Source of the DNA: Teichococcus aerophilus
Lineage (GTDB): Bacteria > Pseudomonadota > Alphaproteobacteria > Acetobacterales > Acetobacteraceae
Direction: 5' to 3'
NCBI RefSeq assembly: GCF_014490485.1
Contig: NZ_JACTVA010000019.1
Span: forward strand, 24,344 to 88,343
DNA length: 64,000 nucleotides
Below the pieces are notes generated by a model that worked only from the letters and a program-made list of their open reading frames with translations, was not told where the DNA came from and made no database searches. The position numbers and the translations under genes were made by a program. This document shows positions 10,245 through 18,470 of this stretch, piece after piece; position 1 is the first letter of the stretch; each line of letters begins with the position of its first letter.

Positions 10245-11336
10245 TCAGGCCTCGACCGGCAGCTTCACTTCGCTCATCCAGCCATGCTTGTCCTCGGCGC
10301 GGCCGTACTGGATGCCGACGATGGCATCGTACAGCTTCTGCGTCAGCGCGCCGGTCTGGCCGTTGCCGATGCTGATGACCTCGCCCTTGTAGCCCAGCTG
10401 ACCGACCGGGGAGACGACGGCGGCGGTGCCCGTGCCCCACATCTCCTTCAGCGTGCCATCGCGCCCCGCCTGCATCACCTCGTCGATCGAGACGCGGCGC
10501 TCGGAGACATTGACGCCCCAGTCGCGCAGCAGCGTCAGGATGGAATTGCGCGTCACGCCATCCAGGATGGTACCGGCCAGCGGCGGTGTGATCACCTCGT
10601 CGCCGATCTGCATCATGATGTTCATGGTGCCGACCTCGTCGATCCACTTGCGCTCGACGCCATCCAGCCACAGCACCTGGGTGTAGCCCGCGCGCTCCGC
10701 CTCCTGCTGCGCGGAGAGGGAGGCGGCGTAGTTGGCCGCCGTCTTCGCCTCGCCCAGCCCGCCCTGCACGGCGCGGACATGGTTGTCCGTCGCCAGGATG
10801 CGCACCGGCTTCACGCCTTCCTTGTAGTAGGCGCCGACGGGCGAGCAGATGACGAAGTAGATGTAGCTGTGCGCCGGGTGCACGCCCAGCATCACGTCGG
10901 TGGCGATCACGGTGGGGCGGATATACAGCGACGTACCCGGCGCGTGCGGCACCCAGTCGTGGTCGGCGGCCACGATCGCCTCGAAGGACTGGCGCACCAG
11001 CTCCGGGTCCAGCTCCGGGATGCACAGCGCGCGGCAGGACTTGTTCAGCCGCTCCGCATGCCGCCGGGCGCGGAACAGGCGGATGGCGCCATCCGCGCCA
11101 CGATAGGCCTTCAGCCCGTCGAACACCGCCTGGCCGTAGTGCAGGACAGAGGTCGCCGGGTCCATGCTCAGCGGCGCGTAGGGTACCACGCGCGGGTCGT
11201 GCCAGCCCTTCCCCTCGGTGTAGTTCATGATGAACATGTGGTCCGTCAGGACCTTGCCGAAGGAGAGCGAGGCATCGGCCGGCTTGACGGCCGGGTTCTG
11301 GGTACGGGTCAGGCTGATCTGGGCTGGGGCGGTCAT
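10245..11336 (-). CDS. ilvE: Branched-chain amino acid aminotransferase
   Basis: A 363-residue class IV PLP aminotransferase of the longer BCAT-II type. It shows VLHYGQAVFDGLKAYRG, the PLP-lysine region (GEAKTAANYAASL), WLDGVERKWIDEVGTMNI and the phosphate-cup segment MWGTGTAAVVSPVG. It interconverts Val/Leu/Ile and their 2-oxo acids. Two in-frame ATGs, 39 bases apart, compete. The downstream one gives the usual N-terminus and is used here, but neither has a clear Shine-Dalgarno. Confidence 0.92.
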   Translation of the reverse strand: MTAPAQISLTRTQNPAVKPADASLSFGKVLTDHMFIMNYTEGKGWHDPRVVPYAPLSMDPATSVLHYGQAVFDGLKAYRGADGAIRLFRARRHAERLNKSCRALCIPELDPELVRQSFEAIVAADHDWVPHAPGTSLYIRPTVIATDVMLGVHPAHSYIYFVICSPVGAYYKEGVKPVRILATDNHVRAVQGGLGEAKTAANYAASLSAQQEAERAGYTQVLWLDGVERKWIDEVGTMNIMMQIGDEVITPPLAGTILDGVTRNSILTLLRDWGVNVSERRVSIDEVMQAGRDGTLKEMWGTGTAAVVSPVGQLGYKGEVISIGNGQTGALTQKLYDAIVGIQYGRAEDKHGWMSEVKLPVEA

Positions 11337-11469
11337 GGGGCCGGTGCTCGCATCTTTGTTGCGTCCTACCCCCATACTATCGCAACACCCGGCACCGAAA
11401 GCCCCCTTTGGCTTTACATTCCACCCATGCGCCCTGGTTCTGATAGGTCAGTCCCGCTGTCGCACTGCA

Positions 11470-12339
11470 TCATCGGTCCGGGCGGAAGGCGTAGAGCATC
11501 AGCCACTGGTCCAGATGCCGCAGCACCACGGGGGTGATCGCCGCCTCGATGGCCGCCTGGTCCGCCACGGCGTCCCCGGTTAACGGGATGGCCGGCAGGA
11601 AATGCGCCCGGTAGCGGGGGCCTGGCTCCCGCGTCATGTAGGCGGGGATCAGCGGCACGCCGGCCCGCCGCGCCAGCCGCGCCGCCATGGCGATGTTGCC
11701 GCCCGGCGCCGGCGGCCGCCCGAAAGCGGGCGCGTTCACCCTTCCGGCCTTGAACTCGTCCACGAACAGGCCGATCAGCGTGTCGCCCCGCGCCAGCACC
11801 CGCAGCGCCTCCCGCATCGCCATGGCGTTGCCCAGGATCGCGTCGTTCTTGAGTGACCGCCGCACCCGCATGGCGATGGCGGTCTGCACCGCGCTGGCCG
11901 GCGGCTGGTAGATGCTGCACACTTTCAGGCCGATCTCCTGGATGGCGACCATCCCGGCTTCCCAGTTGCCCAGGTGCAGCAGCGCCAGCACGGCGTTCGG
12001 CGCGGTGATGTTCTCCCGCCCCTCCACCTCGATGCGCCCTTCCCGCCCCAGCCGGTGCAGGCAGGAGAACTCGGCGAAGGAGCGGCCGACATTGCGCAGG
12101 TTGGCAACGGCGAAATACCGCCGCTCGGCCTCCGTCATCTCCGGGCATAGATGCGCCAGCGCGCGCATCGCCCGCTCCACCTTGCTCTTCAGCCGAAATT
12201 TCGAGCCGAGCAGCGCGATACCGGAACCCAGGGCGGAGACCGCCGGGGTCGGCAGCAGCCGCATGCCTTCATGCAAGGCGATGTCCTTGCCGGCATCCAC
12301 CCAGCGCAGAGCCCGCCGGGCCGCGCTGTCTTCAGCCAT
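11470..12339 (-). CDS. LpxL/HtrB-type lysophospholipid acyltransferase
   Basis: A 289-residue acyltransferase of the lauroyl/myristoyl family. The catalytic HX4E motif is LLHLGNWEA (His122, Glu127). A second conserved segment is GLFVDEFKAGRVNAPAFG. Family members usually acylate lipid A precursors at the inner membrane, but relatives act on other lipids. There is no strong N-terminal membrane helix, only a hydrophobic stretch at about 32-45. The start overlaps the end of the P450 gene by 8 bases, so the two are coupled; that suggests a shared lipid substrate rather than plain lipid A assembly. Confidence 0.85.
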   Translation of the reverse strand: MAEDSAARRALRWVDAGKDIALHEGMRLLPTPAVSALGSGIALLGSKFRLKSKVERAMRALAHLCPEMTEAERRYFAVANLRNVGRSFAEFSCLHRLGREGRIEVEGRENITAPNAVLALLHLGNWEAGMVAIQEIGLKVCSIYQPPASAVQTAIAMRVRRSLKNDAILGNAMAMREALRVLARGDTLIGLFVDEFKAGRVNAPAFGRPPAPGGNIAMAARLARRAGVPLIPAYMTREPGPRYRAHFLPAIPLTGDAVADQAAIEAAITPVVLRHLDQWLMLYAFRPDR

Positions 12340-13735
12340 GCCGCCGGTCCAGATGCATCGGCAATGTCTCCCCAGGCCGCAAGGTCAGCCGGCAGACCGG
12401 GTGCACCACCGCCCCCGCCGCCAGCCGTGGCGCGAAACTGGCCGAGAGCGTGGCCAGGCACAACACCGCTTCGGTCAACCCGAAGGCGGCCCCGGTGCAG
12501 ACGCGCGGGCCGATGGCGAACGGAATCCAGGTATAGCGCGGCTTGCTGGCGGCCTCGCCCCCCGGCAGGAAGCGCTCCGGGATAAAGGCATCCGGCTGCC
12601 GCCACAGCTTGCGGTGCCGGTGCAGCAGCCAGGGCACCGCGATCACCAGGGAGCCCTTGCGGACCTTCCTGCCGCCCAGCTCGCCATCCCGCGCCGCTTC
12701 CCGCGCCAGCAGCGGCACGGGCGGGTAGAGCCGCAGAGTCTCCTCCACCACCGCGCGGGCATAGGCCAGGCGCGGCAGGTCGGCGAAGGTGGCGGGGGCG
12801 CCGAGGGCATCGGCCTCCGCTTGCACGCGGGCGGCGGCGTGGGGGGATTGGCTCAGCAGGAACCAGACCCAGGCCAGGGTGTTCGCCGTCGTCTCATGCC
12901 CGGCCATGAACAGCACGGCGGCCTCGTTGCGGAAGGCCTCGCGGTCCATCGCCTTGCCGGTGGCCGGGTTCACCCCCTCGGCCATGGCGCGGATCAGGCT
13001 GGCCTCGCCCTTCCCCTCCGGCGACAGCACGCGGTCGATCAGCCTGTCCAGCACCGCGGCAATCCGCCGGCTGGCGCGGCGCACGCTGGGCGGCTGCCAG
13101 CGCGGCACCCAATCCGGCACCCCCAGGAGCGAGAGCACATCGGTCTGCCCGACCACACGCTGGTACTCGGCGAAGGCCTGCACCACGCTGGCCGCCGCCT
13201 CGCCGCCCAGGCGCGGGCCGAAGATGGTGCGGCAGATGATCTCGGCCGTCAGGTGGCCCATCTCCGCCAGCATGTCGATCGGCTGCGCCGGGTCCCGCTG
13301 CCGCCACAGCGCCGCGCGCTCAACGGCCGCCTCGGTCATCGGCGGCGTCAGCTCCGCCAGGCGGGAGACGTGGGTGACCGGCGCCACTACCTTGCGCCGT
13401 TCCCGCCACAGCGGCCCGTCGCTGATGAACAGCCCGTCGCCCAGCAGCGGCTTCAGCGCGTGGCGCATCTGCGGCGATTTCCGCTCATAGTCGGCGGCAT
13501 GCTCGACGAAGGCTTCCTGCACCGTCGCCGGGCTGTTGCAGATGATGACGTCGCGCAGCAGCACGCGGGCGCGCAGCATGTCCCGCTCGAACGCCGCCTC
13601 GGTCCAGATATCCAGGAAGGAGCGCCGCAGCAGCCGCAACAGTTCCGGCAGGCGCGGCATCCGCGCATGCCGCTTGGGATACGGCGGAACGAAGGGCACG
13701 CCGATCTGGGCAAGCTCAGCCGCGGGCAGAGGCAA
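12332..13735 (-). CDS. Cytochrome P450
   Basis: A 467-residue P450 with all the core motifs: I-helix AGHETTAN, ExxR (VEETLRLYP), the PERF meander (IPERFLPGG) and the heme loop FAIGPRVCTG with ligand Cys413. It has no N-terminal membrane anchor, so it should be soluble or peripheral. The architecture resembles fatty-acid-hydroxylase-like P450s. No ferredoxin or reductase gene is adjacent, so electron partners must be elsewhere. It is the first gene of a two-gene unit with the acyltransferase. Confidence 0.93.
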   Translation of the reverse strand: MPLPAAELAQIGVPFVPPYPKRHARMPRLPELLRLLRRSFLDIWTEAAFERDMLRARVLLRDVIICNSPATVQEAFVEHAADYERKSPQMRHALKPLLGDGLFISDGPLWRERRKVVAPVTHVSRLAELTPPMTEAAVERAALWRQRDPAQPIDMLAEMGHLTAEIICRTIFGPRLGGEAAASVVQAFAEYQRVVGQTDVLSLLGVPDWVPRWQPPSVRRASRRIAAVLDRLIDRVLSPEGKGEASLIRAMAEGVNPATGKAMDREAFRNEAAVLFMAGHETTANTLAWVWFLLSQSPHAAARVQAEADALGAPATFADLPRLAYARAVVEETLRLYPPVPLLAREAARDGELGGRKVRKGSLVIAVPWLLHRHRKLWRQPDAFIPERFLPGGEAASKPRYTWIPFAIGPRVCTGAAFGLTEAVLCLATLSASFAPRLAAGAVVHPVCRLTLRPGETLPMHLDRRHG

Positions 13736-13895
13736 CGCGTGACACTCCGGTCATGGACCGGACACGCAGACGTGAGGATGCCTTCGTTGTCAACCCGTAA
13801 CCGGCCGGGCGGGCGGACCGGCGGGCATTAAGACCGATGTTCACCCGCCGGAAGCACCAGGGCGGCGAGCCCCGGCGGATTTCCACGCACGATCA

Positions 13896-13924
13896 TCCGC
13901 CCGGCCGCGCGGAGCGCGGGCGGA
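13896..13924 (-). terminator. Hairpin after the telA-like gene
   Basis: TCCGCCCG pairs with CGGGCGGA, with an inner GC-rich stem, 11 bases beyond the telA-like stop. There is no T run. Confidence 0.45.
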
Positions 13925-13934
13925 CGCCGTGCCG

Positions 13935-15014
13935 TCAGCCGCGCGCGGCCGGCGACCTCGGCCCGGTCGGCACCTTGGTGTGGGAAAGTGCCGCGCGGAT
14001 CTGCTGTTCCGCCACCGCCAGCTCCTTCGCCGCGTTCAGCCGCGCCGCCCGCCCCTCGGCGGCAATACGGACAGTGTCCTCCAGCGTCGCCACCAGGGAG
14101 GCATTGGCCTGCTTCACCGCTTCCAGGTCGAACACGCCGCGCTCCAGCTCCACCCGCGCCTCGGCATTGCCGGCGCGCAGAGTCTCGGCATTCGCGGTCA
14201 GCAGTTGGTTGGTCAGGTCGGTAGCGCTGCGCACTGCGGCGCCGGCTTCGCGCATGCGCTGGATGGCCAGGGCCTGCGCCAACTGGGTGCGCCACAACGG
14301 CACGGTGTTGGCCAGCACGGAGTGAATCTTGCTGGCCAGCGCCTTGTCGTTCTCCTGGATCAGCCGCATGCCGGGCAACGACTGCATCGCCACCTGCCGC
14401 GTCAGCCGCAAATCGTGCACGCGCCGGTCCAGCTCATCCCTTGCAGCGCGCAGGTCGGCCAGCTTCTGCGCCGCCAGAGTACCAGGGGCCGAGTCCGCTT
14501 CCCGCACCGCGACGGGGATGACTTCCTGGTCGGTGCGCGCCAGCACCGTCTCGCCGGCTGCGATGTGCTCGGCGAGGGCATGGAACCAGTCCAGCGTGGC
14601 GGCGTACAGGCGGTCCAGCCGCTCCACGTCCTCCAGCAACTTGGTGCGGTGGCCATCCAGCTTGTCGCCGATCGCCTCGATCTGCCCGCGCACCGTCTCG
14701 TAGCGGTGCATGATGGCGTTCACCTCGGCCTTGCCGCGCCCCATCAGGCGGTTCAGCAGGCCCGGCTTCTCCGACAGCTTGGTCACGTCGAAGCCACGCA
14801 GCGTGTCCAGCAGTCCGGACAGCGCCTCCCCCGCCTCGCCCGTCGCCTGATTGCGCGCGGCGCCGAGCATGGCATCCGCCGCGCTGGTCGCGCGGTTCTG
14901 CGCCTCGGACCCGAAGCGCAGGATGCTGCCGGGGTCGGACAGGTCGATGGTCCGGGCCAGTTCCTCCACGCGCGCCGGCGGCAGCGTGGTCTGGGTGGTC
15001 AGGTCGTCGCTCAT
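13935..15014 (-). CDS. TelA-like toxic-anion-resistance family protein
   Basis: A 359-residue, largely helical cytoplasmic protein of the TelA family (long coiled-coil-like stretches, e.g. YETVRGQIEAIGDKLDGHR and DLRAARDELDRRVHDLRL). Members were named from tellurite and other stress-resistance plasmids, but the biochemical role is unresolved. The start overlaps the xpaC-like stop by ATGA. TelA and XpaC homologues are neighbours in many genomes, which supports a shared membrane-stress function. Confidence 0.88.
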   Translation of the reverse strand: MSDDLTTQTTLPPARVEELARTIDLSDPGSILRFGSEAQNRATSAADAMLGAARNQATGEAGEALSGLLDTLRGFDVTKLSEKPGLLNRLMGRGKAEVNAIMHRYETVRGQIEAIGDKLDGHRTKLLEDVERLDRLYAATLDWFHALAEHIAAGETVLARTDQEVIPVAVREADSAPGTLAAQKLADLRAARDELDRRVHDLRLTRQVAMQSLPGMRLIQENDKALASKIHSVLANTVPLWRTQLAQALAIQRMREAGAAVRSATDLTNQLLTANAETLRAGNAEARVELERGVFDLEAVKQANASLVATLEDTVRIAAEGRAARLNAAKELAVAEQQIRAALSHTKVPTGPRSPAARG

Positions 15015-15718
15015 GCAAACCCCTCCTGGCGCAGCCGGTCAGACAACACCTTGATCTGAATATCCAACGCCTCGCTCTCCTGCGCCCGCAGGCGCTCCCG
15101 CAAGGACGTACTGCCGCGCGTCATGTCCTCCAGCAGCGTCTCCAACGCCACCGGCGGCTCCGCACCAGCCGAGAGCCGGGTGGAAATTCGCTCCAGCCCC
15201 TCGATCTGGATGTTGAGGAAGCGGCGGGCCTCGGGCGTCGGCTCGGGCTGCCGCTCCATCTCAGCCAGCAACTCCTGCAGGGAGAACACGGCGGGGCGCA
15301 GCCGCGCCGGCCCGCGTGTCACCAGCGCCGCCAGGCGGGCGCGTGGCGCCGCCAGCGCATCCGGCCGCGCGGGCACCGGCTCTGGTTCCGGCGCCGGGGC
15401 GCCTTCATACAACAGGGACATGCCAAACCACGCCATGGCGCCGAACACCACGGCGCCGACCGCGGGCACATGCGCCGCCATCAGCGCCAAAAGGCCGGTG
15501 GCCACGCCGACCAGCGCCGCCGCCTGCCGCGATTTGCCACGCCGCAGCGACCGCACCGCAAGCGCCAGCCCGCCCAGGCCCAGCACCATGCCAGTAACGC
15601 TGCGCGGCGTGCCGCCAATCAGGTTGAACAGCAGCGCCGGGCCCAGCGGCAACGCCAGCAGCAGTAGCCAGGCGCCGCGCATCTGCACCAGGGCGCGGGA
15701 AAGATGTTCGCGCGGCAT
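15011..15718 (-). CDS. XpaC-like membrane protein
   Basis: A 235-residue protein with two or three hydrophobic segments in the first 100 residues (AWLLLLALPLGPALLFNLIG; MVLGLGGLALAV; AVVFGAMAWFGMSLLYEG), a Pro/Ala-rich linker (about 106-120), and a helical C-terminal half ending in RAQESEALDIQIKVLSDRLR. This matches the XpaC family, the regular partner of TelA. Coupled at both ends: its ATG shares one base with the stop of a small upstream ORF, and its stop overlaps the telA-like start. Confidence 0.75.
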   Translation of the reverse strand: MPREHLSRALVQMRGAWLLLLALPLGPALLFNLIGGTPRSVTGMVLGLGGLALAVRSLRRGKSRQAAALVGVATGLLALMAAHVPAVGAVVFGAMAWFGMSLLYEGAPAPEPEPVPARPDALAAPRARLAALVTRGPARLRPAVFSLQELLAEMERQPEPTPEARRFLNIQIEGLERISTRLSAGAEPPVALETLLEDMTRGSTSLRERLRAQESEALDIQIKVLSDRLRQEGFA

Positions 15719-15876
15719 CAGCGGAACAGGCCGATCACAGCCTGTGCCAGTGCCACCACGGACACCAGCCAGACAGAGCAGCCCAGCAGGGCCAGCCCGG
15801 CGAAACGGCGAACGGCCTGCTGCCGGGAGGGCAACAGGCCGGAATCAAGCCCGGTCGGGCGAAGGGGCGCGCGCAT
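15718..15876 (-). CDS. Small single-helix membrane protein upstream of xpaC-like gene
   Basis: An unannotated-size ORF of 52 codons. It has a basic N-terminus (RQQAVRRFAG, about 18-27) followed by one strong membrane helix (LALLGCSVWLVSVVALAQAV, about 28-47). The stop and the xpaC-like start share a base (TGATG), the same tight coupling seen between the next two genes, which is the main support. No Shine-Dalgarno stands out. It may be a third component of the XpaC/TelA unit; no family is recognised. Confidence 0.55.
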   Translation of the reverse strand: MRAPLRPTGLDSGLLPSRQQAVRRFAGLALLGCSVWLVSVVALAQAVIGLFR

Positions 15877-15975
15877 GCCCAGAAGATTGCCCCGCGCACC
15901 CCCCCGTTCAAGCAGTGGCGGCGGCCAGAGCGTACCAGCCTGCGGCGAACGCCCTGGAAACCCGCCGCCCGCCCA

Positions 15976-17970
15976 TCAGGCGCCGATCTTTCCGCCGCCC
16001 TTCTTGACGATGGCGATGACGCTGGGGCGCGGCGGCATGTCCGGCCGGAAATCCGGCCAGCGGGTTGAGGGATTCTCGAACGTGCTGCCGGTATCCTCGC
16101 CCGGGTGCTGGATGGCCAGGAAGATGGTCTCGTCATCCGGCGTGAAGCACGGGCCACAGACCTCGGCCCCGGTCGGCGCCTGGTAGAACAGGCGGGTCAG
16201 CGCGCGGCCGGCCCCGGTGGTATCGGCCGCATAAAGGCCATCCGCCACGCCGGCCGCGGTCGGCGCGCCATCAGTGGCGATCCAGATGCGGCCCTTGCTG
16301 TCGAAGGCGCAGTTATCGGGGCAGGACAGCCAGCCCTGGTCGCTGGTGGCGCGGTGGTAACGCGCACCGGCATCGACGCCAGGCTTGCCGGCCAGCAGGA
16401 AGATGTCCCACTTCGCCTCGGTCGCCGCGTGGTCCACCTTGTCGGTGCCGGCGCCGGGCGGAATGATCTCGACGATATGGCCGTGCGCGTTGGCGGCGCG
16501 TGGGTTCGGCTTGCTCACCTGCTCCGACCGCCGGTTCGTGTTGTTGGTGAGGATGACATAGACGCGCCCGGTCGCCGGATTGGTCTCCACATCCTCCGGC
16601 CGGTCCATCGGCGTCGCCTTCAGCAGGTCGGCGGCGCGCCGCGTCTCCACCAGCACGTCGCCCTGGTTGGCGAAGCCGTTGGCCTCCGTCAGCGGGCCCT
16701 GGCCGTGCACCAGCGGCAGCCACAGCACCCGGCCGTCATCGTGCAGCTGCGCCACGTACAGGGTGCCATCGTCCAGCAGGTCCCTGTTGGCGGCGGCATC
16801 GTTCGGGTTCCAGGCGCGCGCGGTGACGAACTTGTAGACGTAGTCGAACCGCTCGTCGTCGCCCATGTAGAACACCACCCGGCCATCGGCCGAGACGGCG
16901 TGGGTGCAGCCCTCATGCTTCACCCGGCCCAGCGCGGTGCGCTTCACCGGTACGCTGGCGGGGTCGTACGGGTCGTACTCGACGATCCAGCCGAAGCGGT
17001 TCGGCTCGTTCGGCTCCTGGTCCAGGTCGAAGCGCGGCTCGTACCGGCCCCAGGCGTAGCTGGCATCCTTGACGATACCATAGCGCTTGTAGGCCGCCGC
17101 CTGCGCGCCGCTGGCCGCCGCATCCCCGCCGAAATACTGGTTGAAGTTTTCTTCGCAGGTGATGACGGTGCCCCAGGGCGTGTTGCCGCCGGCGCAGTTG
17201 TTCAGCGTGCCCAGCACGCGCGTGCCGGTCGGGTCCGCATTCGTCTGCAGCCGCGCATGGCCGGCGGCCGGGCCACTGACGCGCATCGGCGTCTCGCCGG
17301 TGATGCGGCGGTTCATGGCGCTGTCCGCCACATAGGACCATTGGCCGTTCTGCTTGCGGATCTCCACCACCGCCATGCCGTGCGCGGCGATCTCGGCGCG
17401 CGCCTGGGCTTCCGTGGTGCGCAGCCGGGCGGCATTGCCGCTACCGATGCCGGGGAACATCAGGTTGGTGTTGGTGTATTCATGGTTCACGGCCAGCAGG
17501 CCGTGCTCGCCGCTACGGCTGCCACGCGGCAGCGGAAAGAAATCCAGGTAATCGCTGTTATAGCCGAATTGCTGGCGCTGGCTCTCGGCGGTGACCCGGG
17601 CGGGGTCGAAGGCCGGCGCGCCCGGCAGGATCGGGTCGCCCCAACGCAGCAGGGTCTGGATCTCATAGCCCTCGGCCACCGCATCCCGCTGCGCCATCTG
17701 GTGCGACAATTCCTTGAAGCCCAGCGAGGACGGCCCGCCGGTCTCCGGCGCCCCACCCTGCACCGTCGCCTGCGCCAGCGCCTGCCCGCCCGAGGCCAGA
17801 AGCTGGTCCGCCAGCGTCGCCACGGCCGCGGCCCCGCCTAGCCCACGCAACGCCGCGCGGCGGGACAGGCGGCGCACCACCAGTTCCGAGATGCTGTTCT
17901 CGGGCTGGGGGTTGCTACCGATATCCTCCAGTTCCAGCGGCGGCGTCTCGGGCAGGTGCGGATAGGTCAT
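15976..17970 (-). CDS. phoX: PhoX-family alkaline phosphatase (Tat-exported)
   Basis: A 664-residue PhoX/DUF839 protein. A twin-arginine signal lies at about 33-65 (RRLSRRAALRGLGG then a hydrophobic stretch ending AQA), so export is folded via Tat to the periplasm. Conserved segments include HEYTNTNLMFPG, GTLNNCAGGNTPWGTVITCEENFNQYF, VKHEGCTHAVSADGRVVFYMGDDE, GCTHA and CPDNCAFDSKGRIWIATDG. They carry the residues of the calcium/iron active site. The start at 17970 is preferred because the longer frame would run through a Pho-box array. Expression is very probably induced by phosphate starvation. Confidence 0.93.
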   Translation of the reverse strand: MTYPHLPETPPLELEDIGSNPQPENSISELVVRRLSRRAALRGLGGAAAVATLADQLLASGGQALAQATVQGGAPETGGPSSLGFKELSHQMAQRDAVAEGYEIQTLLRWGDPILPGAPAFDPARVTAESQRQQFGYNSDYLDFFPLPRGSRSGEHGLLAVNHEYTNTNLMFPGIGSGNAARLRTTEAQARAEIAAHGMAVVEIRKQNGQWSYVADSAMNRRITGETPMRVSGPAAGHARLQTNADPTGTRVLGTLNNCAGGNTPWGTVITCEENFNQYFGGDAAASGAQAAAYKRYGIVKDASYAWGRYEPRFDLDQEPNEPNRFGWIVEYDPYDPASVPVKRTALGRVKHEGCTHAVSADGRVVFYMGDDERFDYVYKFVTARAWNPNDAAANRDLLDDGTLYVAQLHDDGRVLWLPLVHGQGPLTEANGFANQGDVLVETRRAADLLKATPMDRPEDVETNPATGRVYVILTNNTNRRSEQVSKPNPRAANAHGHIVEIIPPGAGTDKVDHAATEAKWDIFLLAGKPGVDAGARYHRATSDQGWLSCPDNCAFDSKGRIWIATDGAPTAAGVADGLYAADTTGAGRALTRLFYQAPTGAEVCGPCFTPDDETIFLAIQHPGEDTGSTFENPSTRWPDFRPDMPPRPSVIAIVKKGGGKIGA

Positions 17971-18040
17971 GCGACGGAACTTTCTGCGAACAGGCGGCGC
18001 CGGGGAGCACCGCTTCGTGCCGCGCAGAAAGCGCATGGGC

Positions 18041-18081
18041 GCGACAGGGGGATGACATAAAAATGACGGAGACGTGACATC
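18041..18081 (-). promoter_or_regulatory. Pho box array upstream of phoX
   Basis: On the minus strand four GTCAY-like half sites (TGTCAC, CGTCAT, TGTCAT, TGTCGC) follow one another at exactly 11-base steps; the GAC cores on the plus strand are at 18043, 18054, 18065 and 18076. PhoB binds tandem CTGTCAT repeats with this period. The array lies about 70-110 bases before the phoX start. Confidence 0.85.
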
Positions 18082-18470
18082 AGGAGCCCCTGCTCTGCTA
18101 TCCACCCGCTACCAGCGCAGCCTACAGCAGCGTGGACGTGACGGTTGCGCCCGGTCGCGCGACAGGTTCAAATCAAGGCGAGGCCTCGGCTGTAACAATA
18201 CTCTCCTAAAACGAAATTTTCTTACATCGTAACGTTATGGCTTCCCACGATACAGGCAGTTGAGCCAAAGGAATGTCTGATAAAAATTCCGTTGCGGGCG
18301 TCGCGGCAGAGTCGCCTGCTCTCTAAGTCTTGAAGCACGAGCCATAGTTGAATGATTGTGCAATCACGCTAATGCTGCGGCGCAACACGACGTGCCCTCC
18401 GCGGCCCAGGCCGTGGTCGCAAGAGCGACTGCTCCCGCGGTCACACCGATCGGAAAAGGATCCAGCGACA
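18082..18470. other. Intergenic region between phoX and the glycan cassette
   Basis: No gene is supported in the 389 bases. From about 18180 to 18360 the sequence is unusually AT-rich for this window (runs such as CTAAAACGAAATTTTCTTAC), then GC content returns. Promoters for the glycosyltransferase gene are likely here, but no convincing -35/-10 pair was singled out. An upstream ATG at 18348 is in frame with the glycosyltransferase but encodes an Arg/Pro-rich stretch unlike the family. Confidence 0.5.
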
